51,245 bases of DNA from Patescibacteria group bacterium (GCA_023485405.1 JAMCZU010000002.1:1-51245), one strand, 5' to 3'; counted from the first letter of the stretch, positions 9,384-18,674 are shown. Notes: generated by a model not told the origin, from the sequence alone. Program-made: numbers and translations.

Positions 9384-10066
9384 AATTATCAATCATCATC
9401 CCGGTTTTTAACGAAGAAAAGAATATTAGAGAAGTAATTTCCCAGGTTAAAAATATTCCAATTAGTATGCAAAAAGAAATTATTATTGTTGATGACGGTT
9501 CAAAAGACAAAACAAGAGAAATCCTTCAAAGTTATAGTAAAGATCCGTCCGTTAAAACTATCTTTCAAGATAAAAATTTAGGTAAAGGTTCGGCCATTCG
9601 TCGGGGTTTGGAAGAAGCAAAAGGCGATTTTATTGTGATTCAAGATGCTGATATGGAATATTCGGTGGCAGATTATCCCAAACTTTTGAAACCATTTTTA
9701 TTGGAAAAAGCTCAAGTTGTTTATGGCTCAAGATTTTTAGGAAAAATTTCGGGGATGCGCTGGCAAAATCGGCTGGCAAATAAAATTTTAACAACTACTG
9801 TTAATCTATTGTATGGTATTAGAATTACTGATGAGGCCACGGCTTACAAAGCTTTTCGTCGCGATTTGATTCAGAAGATACCCTTAAAATGTCAAAGATT
9901 TGAATTTTGCCCGGAGGTAACGGCTAAAATTGCCAAAAGAGGCTACAAGATTTTTGAAGTGCCTATTACTTACCGGGGTCGCACGAGTAAAGATGGTAAA
10001 AAAATCAAATTGCAAGATGCTTTTGAGGCTTTTTGGACGCTCATAAAGTATCGTTTTAGAAATTAA
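9380..10066 (+). CDS. Glycosyltransferase family 2, dolichyl-phosphate mannose synthase-like
   Basis: A 228-residue GT-A enzyme. IIPVFNEEKNI (6-16) binds the nucleotide, VDDGSKDKT (37-45) and IQDADMEY (87-94, DAD at 89-91) are the donor and metal sites, and YGSRFLG follows. There is no C-terminal membrane segment, as in soluble DPM1-type enzymes. It probably makes a polyprenyl-phosphate sugar used by the GT39-like enzyme encoded just upstream. Confidence 0.88.
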   Translation: MKLSIIIPVFNEEKNIREVISQVKNIPISMQKEIIIVDDGSKDKTREILQSYSKDPSVKTIFQDKNLGKGSAIRRGLEEAKGDFIVIQDADMEYSVADYPKLLKPFLLEKAQVVYGSRFLGKISGMRWQNRLANKILTTTVNLLYGIRITDEATAYKAFRRDLIQKIPLKCQRFEFCPEVTAKIAKRGYKIFEVPITYRGRTSKDGKKIKLQDAFEAFWTLIKYRFRN

Positions 10067-10070
10067 TAAT

Positions 10071-10619
10071 ATGAAAATTTTCCGAAAAATTATTTTAATT
10101 TTTATCCCCATTTTTGTTTTAGCCTGTTTTGTAGTTTATTGGATCCAACCAAAATTTAGTCTCTGGCAGATGGACAAATCGATTATTTTAAAAAAACAAG
10201 AATTACCTCTTTTAACGATGTTTTTGCCAGCGCGTCAAAATAATATTTTTTTGGTTGAGAGTGGCTTGCCGCAGTTTGCGTTTGCGGGGCCCAAGTTGAC
10301 ACTTTTTAATGGACAATACCAGTATAAATTAAAAATTATCCCATCTTGTAGTAATAAGGATTTAGGCTTTATGGATGTGACCCGAAAAAATGGCAATCTT
10401 GGGCTAGGGGCGAAAGAAATTATCGCACAGAAACAAGGTGAAACACAGGTAGAATCACTTAATTTTGAAGCCGATAATGCCTCTGATTATGAATTTCGGC
10501 TGTACTCTAAAGGTGAGTGTTCATTTGAGATTAAAAAAATTTGGCTTGAACGTCAAAAAGTTGATTTTCGAGCTTTTTTTCAAACAGTTTGGCAAAAAGC
10601 CCAAAGTATTATAAAATAG
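10071..10619 (+). CDS. Membrane-anchored hypothetical protein
   Basis: A 182-residue protein not recognised by family. One N-terminal membrane segment (about residues 6-24) is followed by an extracytoplasmic domain rich in beta-type sequence, with two Cys (in IPSCSNKD and KGECSFEI) that could form a disulfide. It sits 4 bases after the GT2 gene and before the hydrolase-like gene, so it probably belongs to the glycan operon and works at the cell surface. Confidence 0.6.
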   Translation: MKIFRKIILIFIPIFVLACFVVYWIQPKFSLWQMDKSIILKKQELPLLTMFLPARQNNIFLVESGLPQFAFAGPKLTLFNGQYQYKLKIIPSCSNKDLGFMDVTRKNGNLGLGAKEIIAQKQGETQVESLNFEADNASDYEFRLYSKGECSFEIKKIWLERQKVDFRAFFQTVWQKAQSIIK

Positions 10620-10644
10620 ATGAGTAATAATTGAGGAGGTTTAA

Positions 10645-11661
10645 TTGAAAAAGTTTTTCATTATTTTTTTTGCTCTCGCAATTGGTATCGGAGGGGGATA
10701 TTTTGCCTATAGGTATTGGGGTAACAGTCATCGAAAAGAGCCATTTATGTGGGGTGTGACGATGGGTCCGTCGGATTTAGGTAATTATAAAGCCGAAATT
10801 TGGAATAAACAGGCTAAAGTGGCTAAAAACTTGGGAGTTGGTTGGATTAGGCTCAGATTTGATTCAGAAAATATCGATCCTTTTGGGCGTAACGATGAGG
10901 AAATTACTATTTTAGAATCTTATGGTTTACAGACAGTTCTGATTATTGAGCAAGATGTGCGTAATAAAGGCGGCGATAATTATAAGGATGGTTATAAAGA
11001 TGGCTCGACAATTGCCGCGCATTATAAAGGGAAAATCAAGTATTATCAAATCGCCAATGAGGGTGGTGGTGAGTCAATTAAGCAGCCAACAATGAATGGT
11101 CAGGATGAATCTCAGTTTGACCAAACCAAATATCAAAAAATAGCCGACTACATCCGAGGAGCCTCAGAAGGGATCGCTTCAGCTGATCCTGGCGCCAAAA
11201 GAATTGTTAATTTGGGTTGGACCCACGTAGGTTATTTAGATAAATTAGTTAAAGATAAAATTCCTTTTGATATGATTGGGATTGATTGGTATGGTTGGAT
11301 GGGACCAATTGGTGAGAAGAAGTTGGAAAATGGCCAATTATTGGTAGATAGACTAAAAAGCTATAATAAACCTTTAATTTTTATGGAAGTTAACGCTGAC
11401 TCTCAGGGCAAAACGGTTTACGAAGAAAAACAATCGGAGTTTATTTCACAGATTGGTAAATGGGCCTATGAAAATCGAAGTTTCGTCAAAGGATTTTTTG
11501 TTTTGTCACTTTTTGACGGAGTTAACAATCCTAATGATAACGCTGAATATTTTGGTATTGTTCAAGCTAAAAAGAGTTCTGGTGGGACAATGGTACCTGG
11601 CGATCCTCGTAAGTCGTACTATACTTATCAGGAATTAATTAAAAAATATTCTGGACTATAA
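10645..11661 (+). CDS. Membrane-anchored glycoside-hydrolase-like protein (clan A TIM barrel)
   Basis: A 338-residue protein starting at TTG, chosen because GAGGAGG (10633-10639) sits just upstream. An N-terminal membrane anchor (4-22) precedes a (beta/alpha)8-type domain. IANEGGG places a candidate acid/base Glu at 139 after Asn138, and FMEVN places a candidate nucleophile Glu at 248; the strand-4 and strand-7 spacing is as in clan GH-A. It may trim or remodel the surface glycan made by this locus. Family and substrate are not assignable by eye. Confidence 0.65.
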   Translation: MKKFFIIFFALAIGIGGGYFAYRYWGNSHRKEPFMWGVTMGPSDLGNYKAEIWNKQAKVAKNLGVGWIRLRFDSENIDPFGRNDEEITILESYGLQTVLIIEQDVRNKGGDNYKDGYKDGSTIAAHYKGKIKYYQIANEGGGESIKQPTMNGQDESQFDQTKYQKIADYIRGASEGIASADPGAKRIVNLGWTHVGYLDKLVKDKIPFDMIGIDWYGWMGPIGEKKLENGQLLVDRLKSYNKPLIFMEVNADSQGKTVYEEKQSEFISQIGKWAYENRSFVKGFFVLSLFDGVNNPNDNAEYFGIVQAKKSSGGTMVPGDPRKSYYTYQELIKKYSGL

Positions 11662-12540
11662 AAATATTTTTCGCTCTAATAATTTTTTCCCGCGATTAAA
11701 TATACCAGATATTTCCTCTTGGGTTAATAGTTCTGAGAGAGTGTTTCGTAATGTTTTTTCGTTGTCTCTTAATATTTCTAATTTTGCCTGTAATTCTTTT
11801 GGCAAAGGAATGTTTTTAAGAGTTGGTGGATCGGCAGAGTTATCGTAAGCAATCATAAGTCTTGGACCTTTGATAGCAAATTGTGAAGCAAATTCTTCAT
11901 CAAAAAAAGTTAAAGAATGGTCAATTGCTTTTAGTCGTCTTTCTTTGACATTTTCTTCCCAAACAAGATTAGATTTTCGTCGATCGAGATTTTGAATAAT
12001 ATAGTCAAAAAGAGCAAGTTCTTCTAATGTTTTTTGGTTACTAAGTGCTTGGTCAGTTTCTTCGTCTGAAAGTGATTCTAACGATTCTCCCCAAATAAAT
12101 GGTCGGACTGACCCTTCTCCTTCGCCTAATGATCTAATAACTACTGGCATAGCAATATGATTTAATTCCAAGCTTTTAGCGACTTCCCATGTTGCAGCTT
12201 CTTTTTTCATGTAAGGGCTCGACTTTTCTGGTAATTGAGGTAAAAGACTTTTGTCTGTGCCTTTACTGATGCCACTTTCAGGTTTGTAAACGACTAATAG
12301 TTTTTTATTTTCTCCAGGAATAGCAATTTCAACTTCTAAGAGCAAATCATGATGTGCTTCTCCTATTAAGACGCGATCGGCATGTTTTGGTATTTTGGCA
12401 AAATGTTCTTCAATCGGTCGAACGTTTAAAATTTCTCCTTCTTTCATAATTTTTTCAAGTGAAGTTGGTTCAACTTTTTCCGGATTAAGATATTGTTCAT
12501 TAGTAATTTCCTCTTCTGAAGGTTGTAATTCTGGATTCAT
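11656..12540 (-). CDS. PI3/4-kinase-like (atypical) kinase
   Basis: A 294-residue protein. VVYKPESG (84-90) gives the likely ATP-binding Lys86, EAATWEVAKSL resembles the kinase helix C, DYIIQNLDRRKSNLV (179-193) gives a catalytic-loop Asp186/Asn191 pair, and AIDHSLTF (205-212) gives a metal-binding Asp207. This order matches bacterial PI3/4-kinase-like proteins. The target may be a protein or a small molecule. It converges on the hydrolase-like gene with a 6-base overlap and interrupts the glycan locus on the opposite strand. Confidence 0.6.
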   Translation of the reverse strand: MNPELQPSEEEITNEQYLNPEKVEPTSLEKIMKEGEILNVRPIEEHFAKIPKHADRVLIGEAHHDLLLEVEIAIPGENKKLLVVYKPESGISKGTDKSLLPQLPEKSSPYMKKEAATWEVAKSLELNHIAMPVVIRSLGEGEGSVRPFIWGESLESLSDEETDQALSNQKTLEELALFDYIIQNLDRRKSNLVWEENVKERRLKAIDHSLTFFDEEFASQFAIKGPRLMIAYDNSADPPTLKNIPLPKELQAKLEILRDNEKTLRNTLSELLTQEEISGIFNRGKKLLERKIFL

Positions 12541-12582
12541 TTTTTCCTTTCTTGTTTTAGTTTAATTAAAAATTAACTAATC

Positions 12583-12611
12583 TTCAAATTCAACTTATTA
12601 TCTGGTATACT
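12583..12611 (+). promoter_or_regulatory. Leaderless-type promoter
   Basis: TTCAAA, 17-base spacer, TATACT (12606-12611). The ATG at 12620 begins 9 bases after the -10 box, so transcription would start at or within a few bases of the start codon. Confidence 0.55.
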
Positions 12612-12619
12612 CAAATCAG

Positions 12620-14062
12620 ATGAAAGATCAATTTTCAAGAAATTTTTTGATTGCATTATTTGGCGCTCTTTTGGCAGTCGCCGTGGGTTTTTTAATTGCT
12701 AAAACCGCTTTTTTGGGGTTATTAATTATTCCTCTGGCAGTTATCGCTCTAATTATTGTTTATCTGGTTGTTCGGTCGCCTGAACTTGGTTGGCTTTTGA
12801 TTGTTTTCTTTTTACCCTTTGAAAGAGTACCTTCCTATGAAATAGGGGGAATTAATCTTAAAATCAACACCTTTTTGGGATTTCTAACCTTAATTGCCTG
12901 GATTTTAGCGTTAATGTTCAAAGGTAAAAAATACAAAGTTCAACCAAATTTTCTCAGCATTCCACTGTTTTTATTTGTCATGGCATTATTGCTTTCACTT
13001 GCTCAAGCAGTTAATTTTTCTCGAGCTGTTTCAGTTTTAATCTTTACTATATTTACAATTATTCTTTCAATTATGGCGGTTAATATGGTTTATTCAAAGG
13101 AAACTTTGCGTAAAACGATTTTAGTTTTATTTTTTTCGGCGTTAGTAGTGAGTCTTTTTGGATTGTTTCAGTTTGGCGGTGATGTGGTAGGATTGCCACA
13201 ATCCTTAACCCTTTTAAAAGAAGGATACACTTCCGTTGTTTTCGGGTTTCCCAGGGTGCAGGCTTTTTCAATGGAACCCTTATACTTTGCTAATTATCTT
13301 TTAATCCCCATTAGTGTTGGTTTAGCTCTTTTTATCAATCGAGTGGAGCCAATCAAACGATGGTGGATGGCTGGTTTAATCGGTTTAATCTTATTGAATT
13401 TCATTTTAACTGTTTCACGAGGTGGTTATTTGGGATTAATCGGCTCATTTTTAGTTTTAGGATTTTTGCTTTTTAAAAAGCTATTTAATTGGAAAACAAT
13501 TTTAATTGGCTTAGTGACAGTGATTATTGTTATTTACGGGGTGGCTTTTGCTCTGTCAAAAGGCGAAACTCGTGCCACAATTGAATTTTTAGGTCATATT
13601 CAGCTTCAAGATATAAATAATGGAGAATCGGTCGCGGGTAGATTGATTACCTTTAAACAAGGAATGCAAGCTTTTTACACCAGTCCTATTTTTGGCATTG
13701 GCCCGGGCAATTATGGTCCGTGGGCGACATTTTACCCGGACGCACGACCAATAACTGGTTGGCCGATCGTTAATAATGAATTTATCGAAATTTTGGCTGA
13801 AACTGGGCTGGTTGGGATGATTACTTTTTCTTTATTGATCTTATTTTTGAGTGTCAGGACTTTTATGGCTTTAAAATACGCCCATGATGTTTTTCTAAGA
13901 TCCGTCTTAATTGGACTTTTCGCCGCTTTTGTTGGAATCTTAATTCAGTATAATTTTATGTCAACTCTTTATATAATCCATGTATGGGTGTTGATAGGAT
14001 TATTGGTAGCGGTGCAGAATATTATATTAAAATCAAAAATTAAAAATCAAATATCAAAATGA
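12620..14062 (+). CDS. O-antigen ligase family (Wzy/WaaL-like) membrane protein
   Basis: A 480-residue protein with about 11-12 membrane segments. The large outer loop ends in VAGRLITFKQGMQAFYTSPI then FGIGPGNYG, the Wzy_C signature region. It probably polymerises or ligates lipid-linked glycans outside the membrane. The last ten residues (KSKIKNQISK) and the TGA stop are supplied by the left arm of an AT-rich palindromic repeat (14042-14062), suggesting that the original C-terminus was replaced by the repeat. Confidence 0.8.
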   Translation: MKDQFSRNFLIALFGALLAVAVGFLIAKTAFLGLLIIPLAVIALIIVYLVVRSPELGWLLIVFFLPFERVPSYEIGGINLKINTFLGFLTLIAWILALMFKGKKYKVQPNFLSIPLFLFVMALLLSLAQAVNFSRAVSVLIFTIFTIILSIMAVNMVYSKETLRKTILVLFFSALVVSLFGLFQFGGDVVGLPQSLTLLKEGYTSVVFGFPRVQAFSMEPLYFANYLLIPISVGLALFINRVEPIKRWWMAGLIGLILLNFILTVSRGGYLGLIGSFLVLGFLLFKKLFNWKTILIGLVTVIIVIYGVAFALSKGETRATIEFLGHIQLQDINNGESVAGRLITFKQGMQAFYTSPIFGIGPGNYGPWATFYPDARPITGWPIVNNEFIEILAETGLVGMITFSLLILFLSVRTFMALKYAHDVFLRSVLIGLFAAFVGILIQYNFMSTLYIIHVWVLIGLLVAVQNIILKSKIKNQISK

Positions 14063-14125
14063 AAATTTAAAATTCAAAAATAATTCTTTTTACATTATTC
14101 TTTGTCATTTTGATTTTTGATATTT
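14042..14125. repeat. AT-rich palindromic repeat, copy a
   Basis: The left arm 14042-14062 and right arm 14105-14125 are inverted and agree at 19 of 21 positions by eye. Both end in the word ATCAAAATGA when read outward in. The element lies between two O-antigen-ligase genes and overlaps the 3' end of the first. It belongs to the loose family also seen at 16988, 19011, 36170 and 38966. Confidence 0.7.
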
Positions 14126-14143
14126 GCATTTTGCATTAACATT

Positions 14144-15325
14144 ATGATTTATTTAATTTCTTTAATCTTACTATTACTGCCGACTTACTTAATTCGTTTT
14201 TCGATATTTAATATTCCAACGACTTTTTTGGAAATTTTAATATACATTATTTTTATTTATGGTCTTTTTAGGGCTCGAAAGACAGGTTTTAGAGCGATTT
14301 CCTTAAAAATTATTTTGCCAATCGTGCTTTTAATTATTGCCTTGACTATTTCAACTGTTGTTTCCCCTGATAAAAGAGCGGCTTTAGGTGAATTTAAAGG
14401 TTTTTTTATTGATCCTATTTTGGTTTTCTGGCTTATTTTTCAATTTGTCAAAGAAAAAGATTTACCTAAAGTTTTTTGGAGTTTAATTTTTTCTGGAACT
14501 TTTGTGGCGGTTCACACCATTATTCAGAAATTATTAGGCAATACTACTTCTGATGGGCGGGTAATTGGCATTTTTGGCTATTCACCAAACTTTGTGGCTT
14601 TATTTTTGGCACCAATTACGGTTTTAGTTGCGGCTTATGGATTTCAATTCATGATTCAAAAACGGTGGTTTTTAAGTATTAGTGCTTGGTTATTAGTTAT
14701 TTTAAATTTTATTGCCATTTATTTTTCTGGGAGTCGTGGAGGAATTTTGGCCATTGCTGCCGGCCTTGGTATTTATGTAATTTTAAACTTTTGGAGCTGG
14801 ATTAAAACGCGACTTTCGGCCCAAATTATGATTGGTATTTTAATTATTATGGCTATTTATACTTCATGGATATTATTTCGGCCAGATTTTACGGTGACCC
14901 AAACTTCCGGTGGTCGGGTAGCAACTTCTAATAATTTACGTTGGCAGATTTGGGAGACTTCTTTAGAAATGATTAAAAATCACCCGATTTTAGGAGTAGG
15001 TTTGGGTAATTTTCAAAATGCTTTTTCGGAATTGACCAAGAATCGAGGTAATTTTCCGGAATATATTACCCCGCAGGCGGCTACGCCACACAATATTTTT
15101 CTGATGTTTTACCTTGCAACCGGTATTTTGGGTCTAGTTGCTTTTCTTTGGCTCTTGGTTTTATTTTTCCGCGAAGGCTTAAAAAAACTAAATTCAAAAT
15201 CGGTCGTGATTATGTTGGCGGTCCTTTTTTCAATCATTGCCTACGGTTTAATTGAATCTTCTATTTGGAAGAATGATCTAAGTATTATTTTTTGGACAAT
15301 GGGGGGACTAATTTGGATTATTTAA
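14144..15325 (+). CDS. O-antigen ligase family membrane protein
   Basis: A 393-residue polytopic protein. ATG 14144 was preferred to a TTG 27 bases upstream, which lies in repeat DNA. The Wzy_C-type region is LRWQIWETSLEMIKNHPI then LGVGLGNFQ followed by TPHNIFLMF. It is related in architecture to the upstream ligase-like gene; the two may act on different glycans, for example one polymerase and one ligase, which is inference. It overlaps or abuts the next GT39-like gene. Confidence 0.8.
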   Translation: MIYLISLILLLLPTYLIRFSIFNIPTTFLEILIYIIFIYGLFRARKTGFRAISLKIILPIVLLIIALTISTVVSPDKRAALGEFKGFFIDPILVFWLIFQFVKEKDLPKVFWSLIFSGTFVAVHTIIQKLLGNTTSDGRVIGIFGYSPNFVALFLAPITVLVAAYGFQFMIQKRWFLSISAWLLVILNFIAIYFSGSRGGILAIAAGLGIYVILNFWSWIKTRLSAQIMIGILIIMAIYTSWILFRPDFTVTQTSGGRVATSNNLRWQIWETSLEMIKNHPILGVGLGNFQNAFSELTKNRGNFPEYITPQAATPHNIFLMFYLATGILGLVAFLWLLVLFFREGLKKLNSKSVVIMLAVLFSIIAYGLIESSIWKNDLSIIFWTMGGLIWII

Positions 15326-16986
15326 AACAAAACTTTGAAAAATTTGCTTTAGTTTTTATTCTTCTTATCTCTTTAACCCTGATGATTTTTTCGAGTGCTT
15401 CAGATTCCCTGACTGTTGATGAAAAAGTTCATATTTCGGCGGGTTATCTTCACACTTGGAAGGGAAATTATCTTTTTAACAGCGAGCATCCACCGCTTTT
15501 AAATGATTTGGCAGGGTTTTTTGCTCGGGCGGCTAAGCCAAATGTACCAGCCGTGCCAGCAAATTTTACTGGTGGAGACCAGTGGGAATATGGCGACATG
15601 TTTTTTTATTTGTCGGGCAATAACATTGATAAGCTTATTTTCTGGGCCCGCCTACCTTTTATTTTCTTAACTTTAGGTTTAATTTATCTGGTTTTTTTAT
15701 GGGCAAAAACGCTTTTTGGCGCGAAAGCAGGCTTGGTAGCGGCCACTTTAACTGCTTTTTCACCCAATATCTTAGCCCACGGTCGTTTGGCTACCACCGA
15801 TATTGGAGTGACTTTTTTCTTTCTTTTAACCTGCTGGGCCATACGTAAATATTACCTAAAACCAAATGTTAAAAACGCCGTATTTTTAGGACTAGCTGTG
15901 GCTTTAGTTTTACTTTCAAAGTTTTCTGGTTTAGTTATTTTGCCAATTGTTTTTTTAAGTCTTATGCTTTTGTGGTTTTTGAAAAAACCAAAATTTACTA
16001 CTTCTTTAGGTCAATTTCTTTTGATTTTAGCAATTCCATTAGTTTTGGTTTGGGGAACTTACGCCTTTTCGATGCGTTCCGATTTAATTTCTTTGCCACC
16101 GGTCTATATTACATCTAAAATATTAGGTTACAAGAATCTTTCTTCTCCATTGTCAAAGTGGTTAATTGTTCCTTATGACAAAGCTATTCAAGGTTTCGAA
16201 ATTCTTTCTGACCACAATACCTCTGGTCATTGGGCCTATCTTAACGGCGAGGTGGGTTACAATGGTTGGTGGTACTATTTTCCCTTGGTGATGCTTTACA
16301 AATTACCTTTGACGGAAATTATTTTATTAGCTTTAACGATATTTATATTTTGGAAAGTAAAGCTTCGTCCACCAGGCAGTTGGTTTGATTATTTTATCCT
16401 CTTTTTCCCACCCTTATTATTTTTGGCTATCTCGATGATTGGTCGAATTGACATTGGGATTCGTCATATTTTACCCATTTTGCCATTTTTCTATATTTTT
16501 ATAAGTAGCCTAGCTAATTTTAAAAATAAGATTTTTCAAAAATTAATATTTGTTTTGGTGGGAATCGAAGTAATAATTTGTATTCTAGCCTTTCCCAATT
16601 ATCTAACCTATTTTAATCAGATTGCCGGCGGAGCAAAAGGTGGAATTAAGCATCTTTCTGATTCAAATTTAGACTGGAATCAGAATATGAAAAGATTTGG
16701 GATTTATGCCAAAGAAAACAATATTAAAAAAGTTTATGAACTTTGTTGGGATGGGTATAGTTTTTCTGCTCAAGGGGTTCAAGCGGAAATTTTACCTGCC
16801 TCGCCTGACGCGAGTCAAGGCGGGCCTAATTCGCCGGTTAAAGGTGTGGTGGTCATTTGCGCTCAACAGATGGTGGTGCCGCCGGATGATTTTGACTTTG
16901 GGTGGGTTACAAAACATCCGCCGGATACGGTGGTGGGGAACGCGATGTATGTTTGGCGGTTTGATAAAATGCCTGATATAAATTAA
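15313..16986 (+). CDS. GT39-like membrane glycosyltransferase (paralogue 1)
   Basis: About 557 residues with 10-12 membrane segments. No in-frame ATG is available. TTG 15313 has the G-rich stretch 15301-15306 as a possible ribosome site; TTG 15292 is the alternative. The outer-loop block VDEKVHISAGYLHTWKGNY and SEHPPLLNDLAG resembles ArnT/PMT-type enzymes (DE pair). It shares near-identical DNA with the following paralogue at 15645-15840. In frame near the C-terminus is a GC-rich palindrome (16795-16825, PASPDASQGG) that the paralogue lacks. Confidence 0.8.
   Translation: MDYLKQNFEKFALVFILLISLTLMIFSSASDSLTVDEKVHISAGYLHTWKGNYLFNSEHPPLLNDLAGFFARAAKPNVPAVPANFTGGDQWEYGDMFFYLSGNNIDKLIFWARLPFIFLTLGLIYLVFLWAKTLFGAKAGLVAATLTAFSPNILAHGRLATTDIGVTFFFLLTCWAIRKYYLKPNVKNAVFLGLAVALVLLSKFSGLVILPIVFLSLMLLWFLKKPKFTTSLGQFLLILAIPLVLVWGTYAFSMRSDLISLPPVYITSKILGYKNLSSPLSKWLIVPYDKAIQGFEILSDHNTSGHWAYLNGEVGYNGWWYYFPLVMLYKLPLTEIILLALTIFIFWKVKLRPPGSWFDYFILFFPPLLFLAISMIGRIDIGIRHILPILPFFYIFISSLANFKNKIFQKLIFVLVGIEVIICILAFPNYLTYFNQIAGGAKGGIKHLSDSNLDWNQNMKRFGIYAKENNIKKVYELCWDGYSFSAQGVQAEILPASPDASQGGPNSPVKGVVVICAQQMVVPPDDFDFGWVTKHPPDTVVGNAMYVWRFDKMPDIN
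16795..16825. repeat. GC-rich palindromic insert inside a coding region
   Basis: CCTGCC (16795-16800) pairs with GGCGGG (16819-16824), and TGAC (16806-16809) with GTCA (16814-16817) around GCGA. It is translated in frame as PASPDASQGG. The adjacent paralogue joins its flanking residues with about ten fewer amino acids at this point. Confidence 0.65.
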
Positions 16987-16987
16987 T

Positions 16988-17077
16988 AATTTTCAATTTT
17001 AAATTTCAAATCAATTTTAAAATTCGAATTTCGAATTTGAATTAAAATTCTAAATTTAAAATTTGAAATTTATATTA
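16988..17077. repeat. AT-rich palindromic repeat, copy b
   Basis: An imperfect palindrome built from AAATTTCAAATC- and AATTTTAAAATTC-type words, centred on AATTCGAATTTCGAATT. It fills the whole gap between the two GT39-like paralogues. The word order matches the copy inside the GT2 gene at 19011-19098. Confidence 0.7.
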
Positions 17078-17078
17078 T

Positions 17079-18674
17079 ATGATCTTAAATTTTCTAAAAA
17101 AATATTGGATTGCTGGAGTACTAGGTATAATTATCCTTGTCTCATTTTTGTTAATGTTTTTTTCTGCCAAATCAGACTCGGTTACCAATGATGAAAAAGT
17201 ACACATCACAGCTGGTTATTTGCACGTTTGGAAAGGCAATTACCTTTTTAATAGCGAGCATCCACCTTTACTTAATGATTTGGCAGGCCTTTTTGCAAAA
17301 TTAGCTAGACCAAATTTACCAGAAAAACCGCTTTCTTCTTTTAATTCCGGGGCTGATCAATGGGAGCTTGCTGATCTTTTCTTTTATAACTCGGGAAATA
17401 ATGTTGATAAAATTGTTTTTTTTGCGAGATTACCTTTTATTTTCTTAACTTTAGGTTTAATTTATCTGGTTTTTTTATGGGCAAAAACGCTTTTTGGTGC
17501 AAAAGCAGGCCTGGTAGCGGCCACTTTAACTGCTTTTTCACCCAATATTTTAGCGCACGGTCGTTTGGCCACCACCGATATTGGGGTGACTTTTTTCTTT
17601 CTTTTGACTTGTTGGTTACTCAGAAAATATTATTTGAAATCAACTTGGCAAAATGCTTTATGGCTAAGTTTAGGTATTAGCTTTGTGCTTTTAGCCAAAT
17701 TTTCTGGAGTAATTATTTTGCCGGTGATTTTTTTAGGGTTGATATTTCTTTGGATTAATAAAAGACCAAAACTTCTTCTATTTTTAGGACAAATTTTTAT
17801 TTTAATCATTTTGCCAATTATGATGATTTGGGCTCTTTATATTTTTTCCTCGCGAGAAAACTTAATAAATTCCTCAGCACTAATAATGCCTTTTAAACAG
17901 TTTGTTATCGGTTTAAAAACAATCATAAATCATAATAGCCAAGGACATCTGACTTATCTTAATGGCAAGTTAAGTAATCAAGGTTGGTGGTATTATTTTC
18001 CCTTAGTTCTATGGTATAAAATGACTTTGCCAGAACTAACATTATTGAGTTTTTCAATTGCTACTTTCTTCTTGATTGAAAAACCCAGAATCAATTCTTT
18101 TGACGAATTTTTAATTATTTTCCCACCCTTATTGTTTTTAGCTGTTTCAATGATTGGGCATATTGATATTGGCATTCGCCATATTTTAGTTCTTTTGCCG
18201 TTTTTTTATATTTTCATTAGCTATTTGGTTAACAATCAAGATCGTTCTTTGAAATTAATATTGCCAATATTAATTAGTGCTCAAGTAATAATTTGTATTC
18301 TAGCCTTTCCGAATTATATTGCTTATTTTAATCAAATTGCCGGTGGAGCAAAAGGTGGAATTAAGCATCTTTCTGATTCAAACTTGGATTGGGATCAAAA
18401 CATGAAAAGATTTAAAAAATATGTTCAAGAAAATAAAATCGAAAAAGTGTATGAAGATTTTTATAATGGCAATTCTTTAACTTATTATGGGATAAATTAC
18501 GACGATGTACCCAAAAAACCGATTAATGGTGTTGTGGCAATTTCGGCGCAATGGCTAGTAGTTTCCCGAGATAGATTCGATATTGGTTGGGTGAAGAAAT
18601 ATCCGCCTGATGAGATTATTTCTAATGGCATTTATATTTGGCGATTTGATCTAAAACCGGTAGAATTAAGATAG
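17079..18674 (+). CDS. GT39-like membrane glycosyltransferase (paralogue 2)
   Basis: A 531-residue paralogue of the preceding gene with the same outer-loop blocks (NDEKVHITAGYLHVWKGNY, SEHPPLLNDLAG) and about 10-12 membrane segments. A segment around 17425-17620 is almost identical at DNA level to 15645-15840, and KGGIKHLSDSNLDW near the C-terminus is also shared, while the regions between are much more diverged. This points to tandem duplication with later local gene conversion. It probably uses a polyprenyl-phosphate sugar, perhaps from the GT2 encoded next. Confidence 0.8.
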   Translation: MILNFLKKYWIAGVLGIIILVSFLLMFFSAKSDSVTNDEKVHITAGYLHVWKGNYLFNSEHPPLLNDLAGLFAKLARPNLPEKPLSSFNSGADQWELADLFFYNSGNNVDKIVFFARLPFIFLTLGLIYLVFLWAKTLFGAKAGLVAATLTAFSPNILAHGRLATTDIGVTFFFLLTCWLLRKYYLKSTWQNALWLSLGISFVLLAKFSGVIILPVIFLGLIFLWINKRPKLLLFLGQIFILIILPIMMIWALYIFSSRENLINSSALIMPFKQFVIGLKTIINHNSQGHLTYLNGKLSNQGWWYYFPLVLWYKMTLPELTLLSFSIATFFLIEKPRINSFDEFLIIFPPLLFLAVSMIGHIDIGIRHILVLLPFFYIFISYLVNNQDRSLKLILPILISAQVIICILAFPNYIAYFNQIAGGAKGGIKHLSDSNLDWDQNMKRFKKYVQENKIEKVYEDFYNGNSLTYYGINYDDVPKKPINGVVAISAQWLVVSRDRFDIGWVKKYPPDEIISNGIYIWRFDLKPVELR

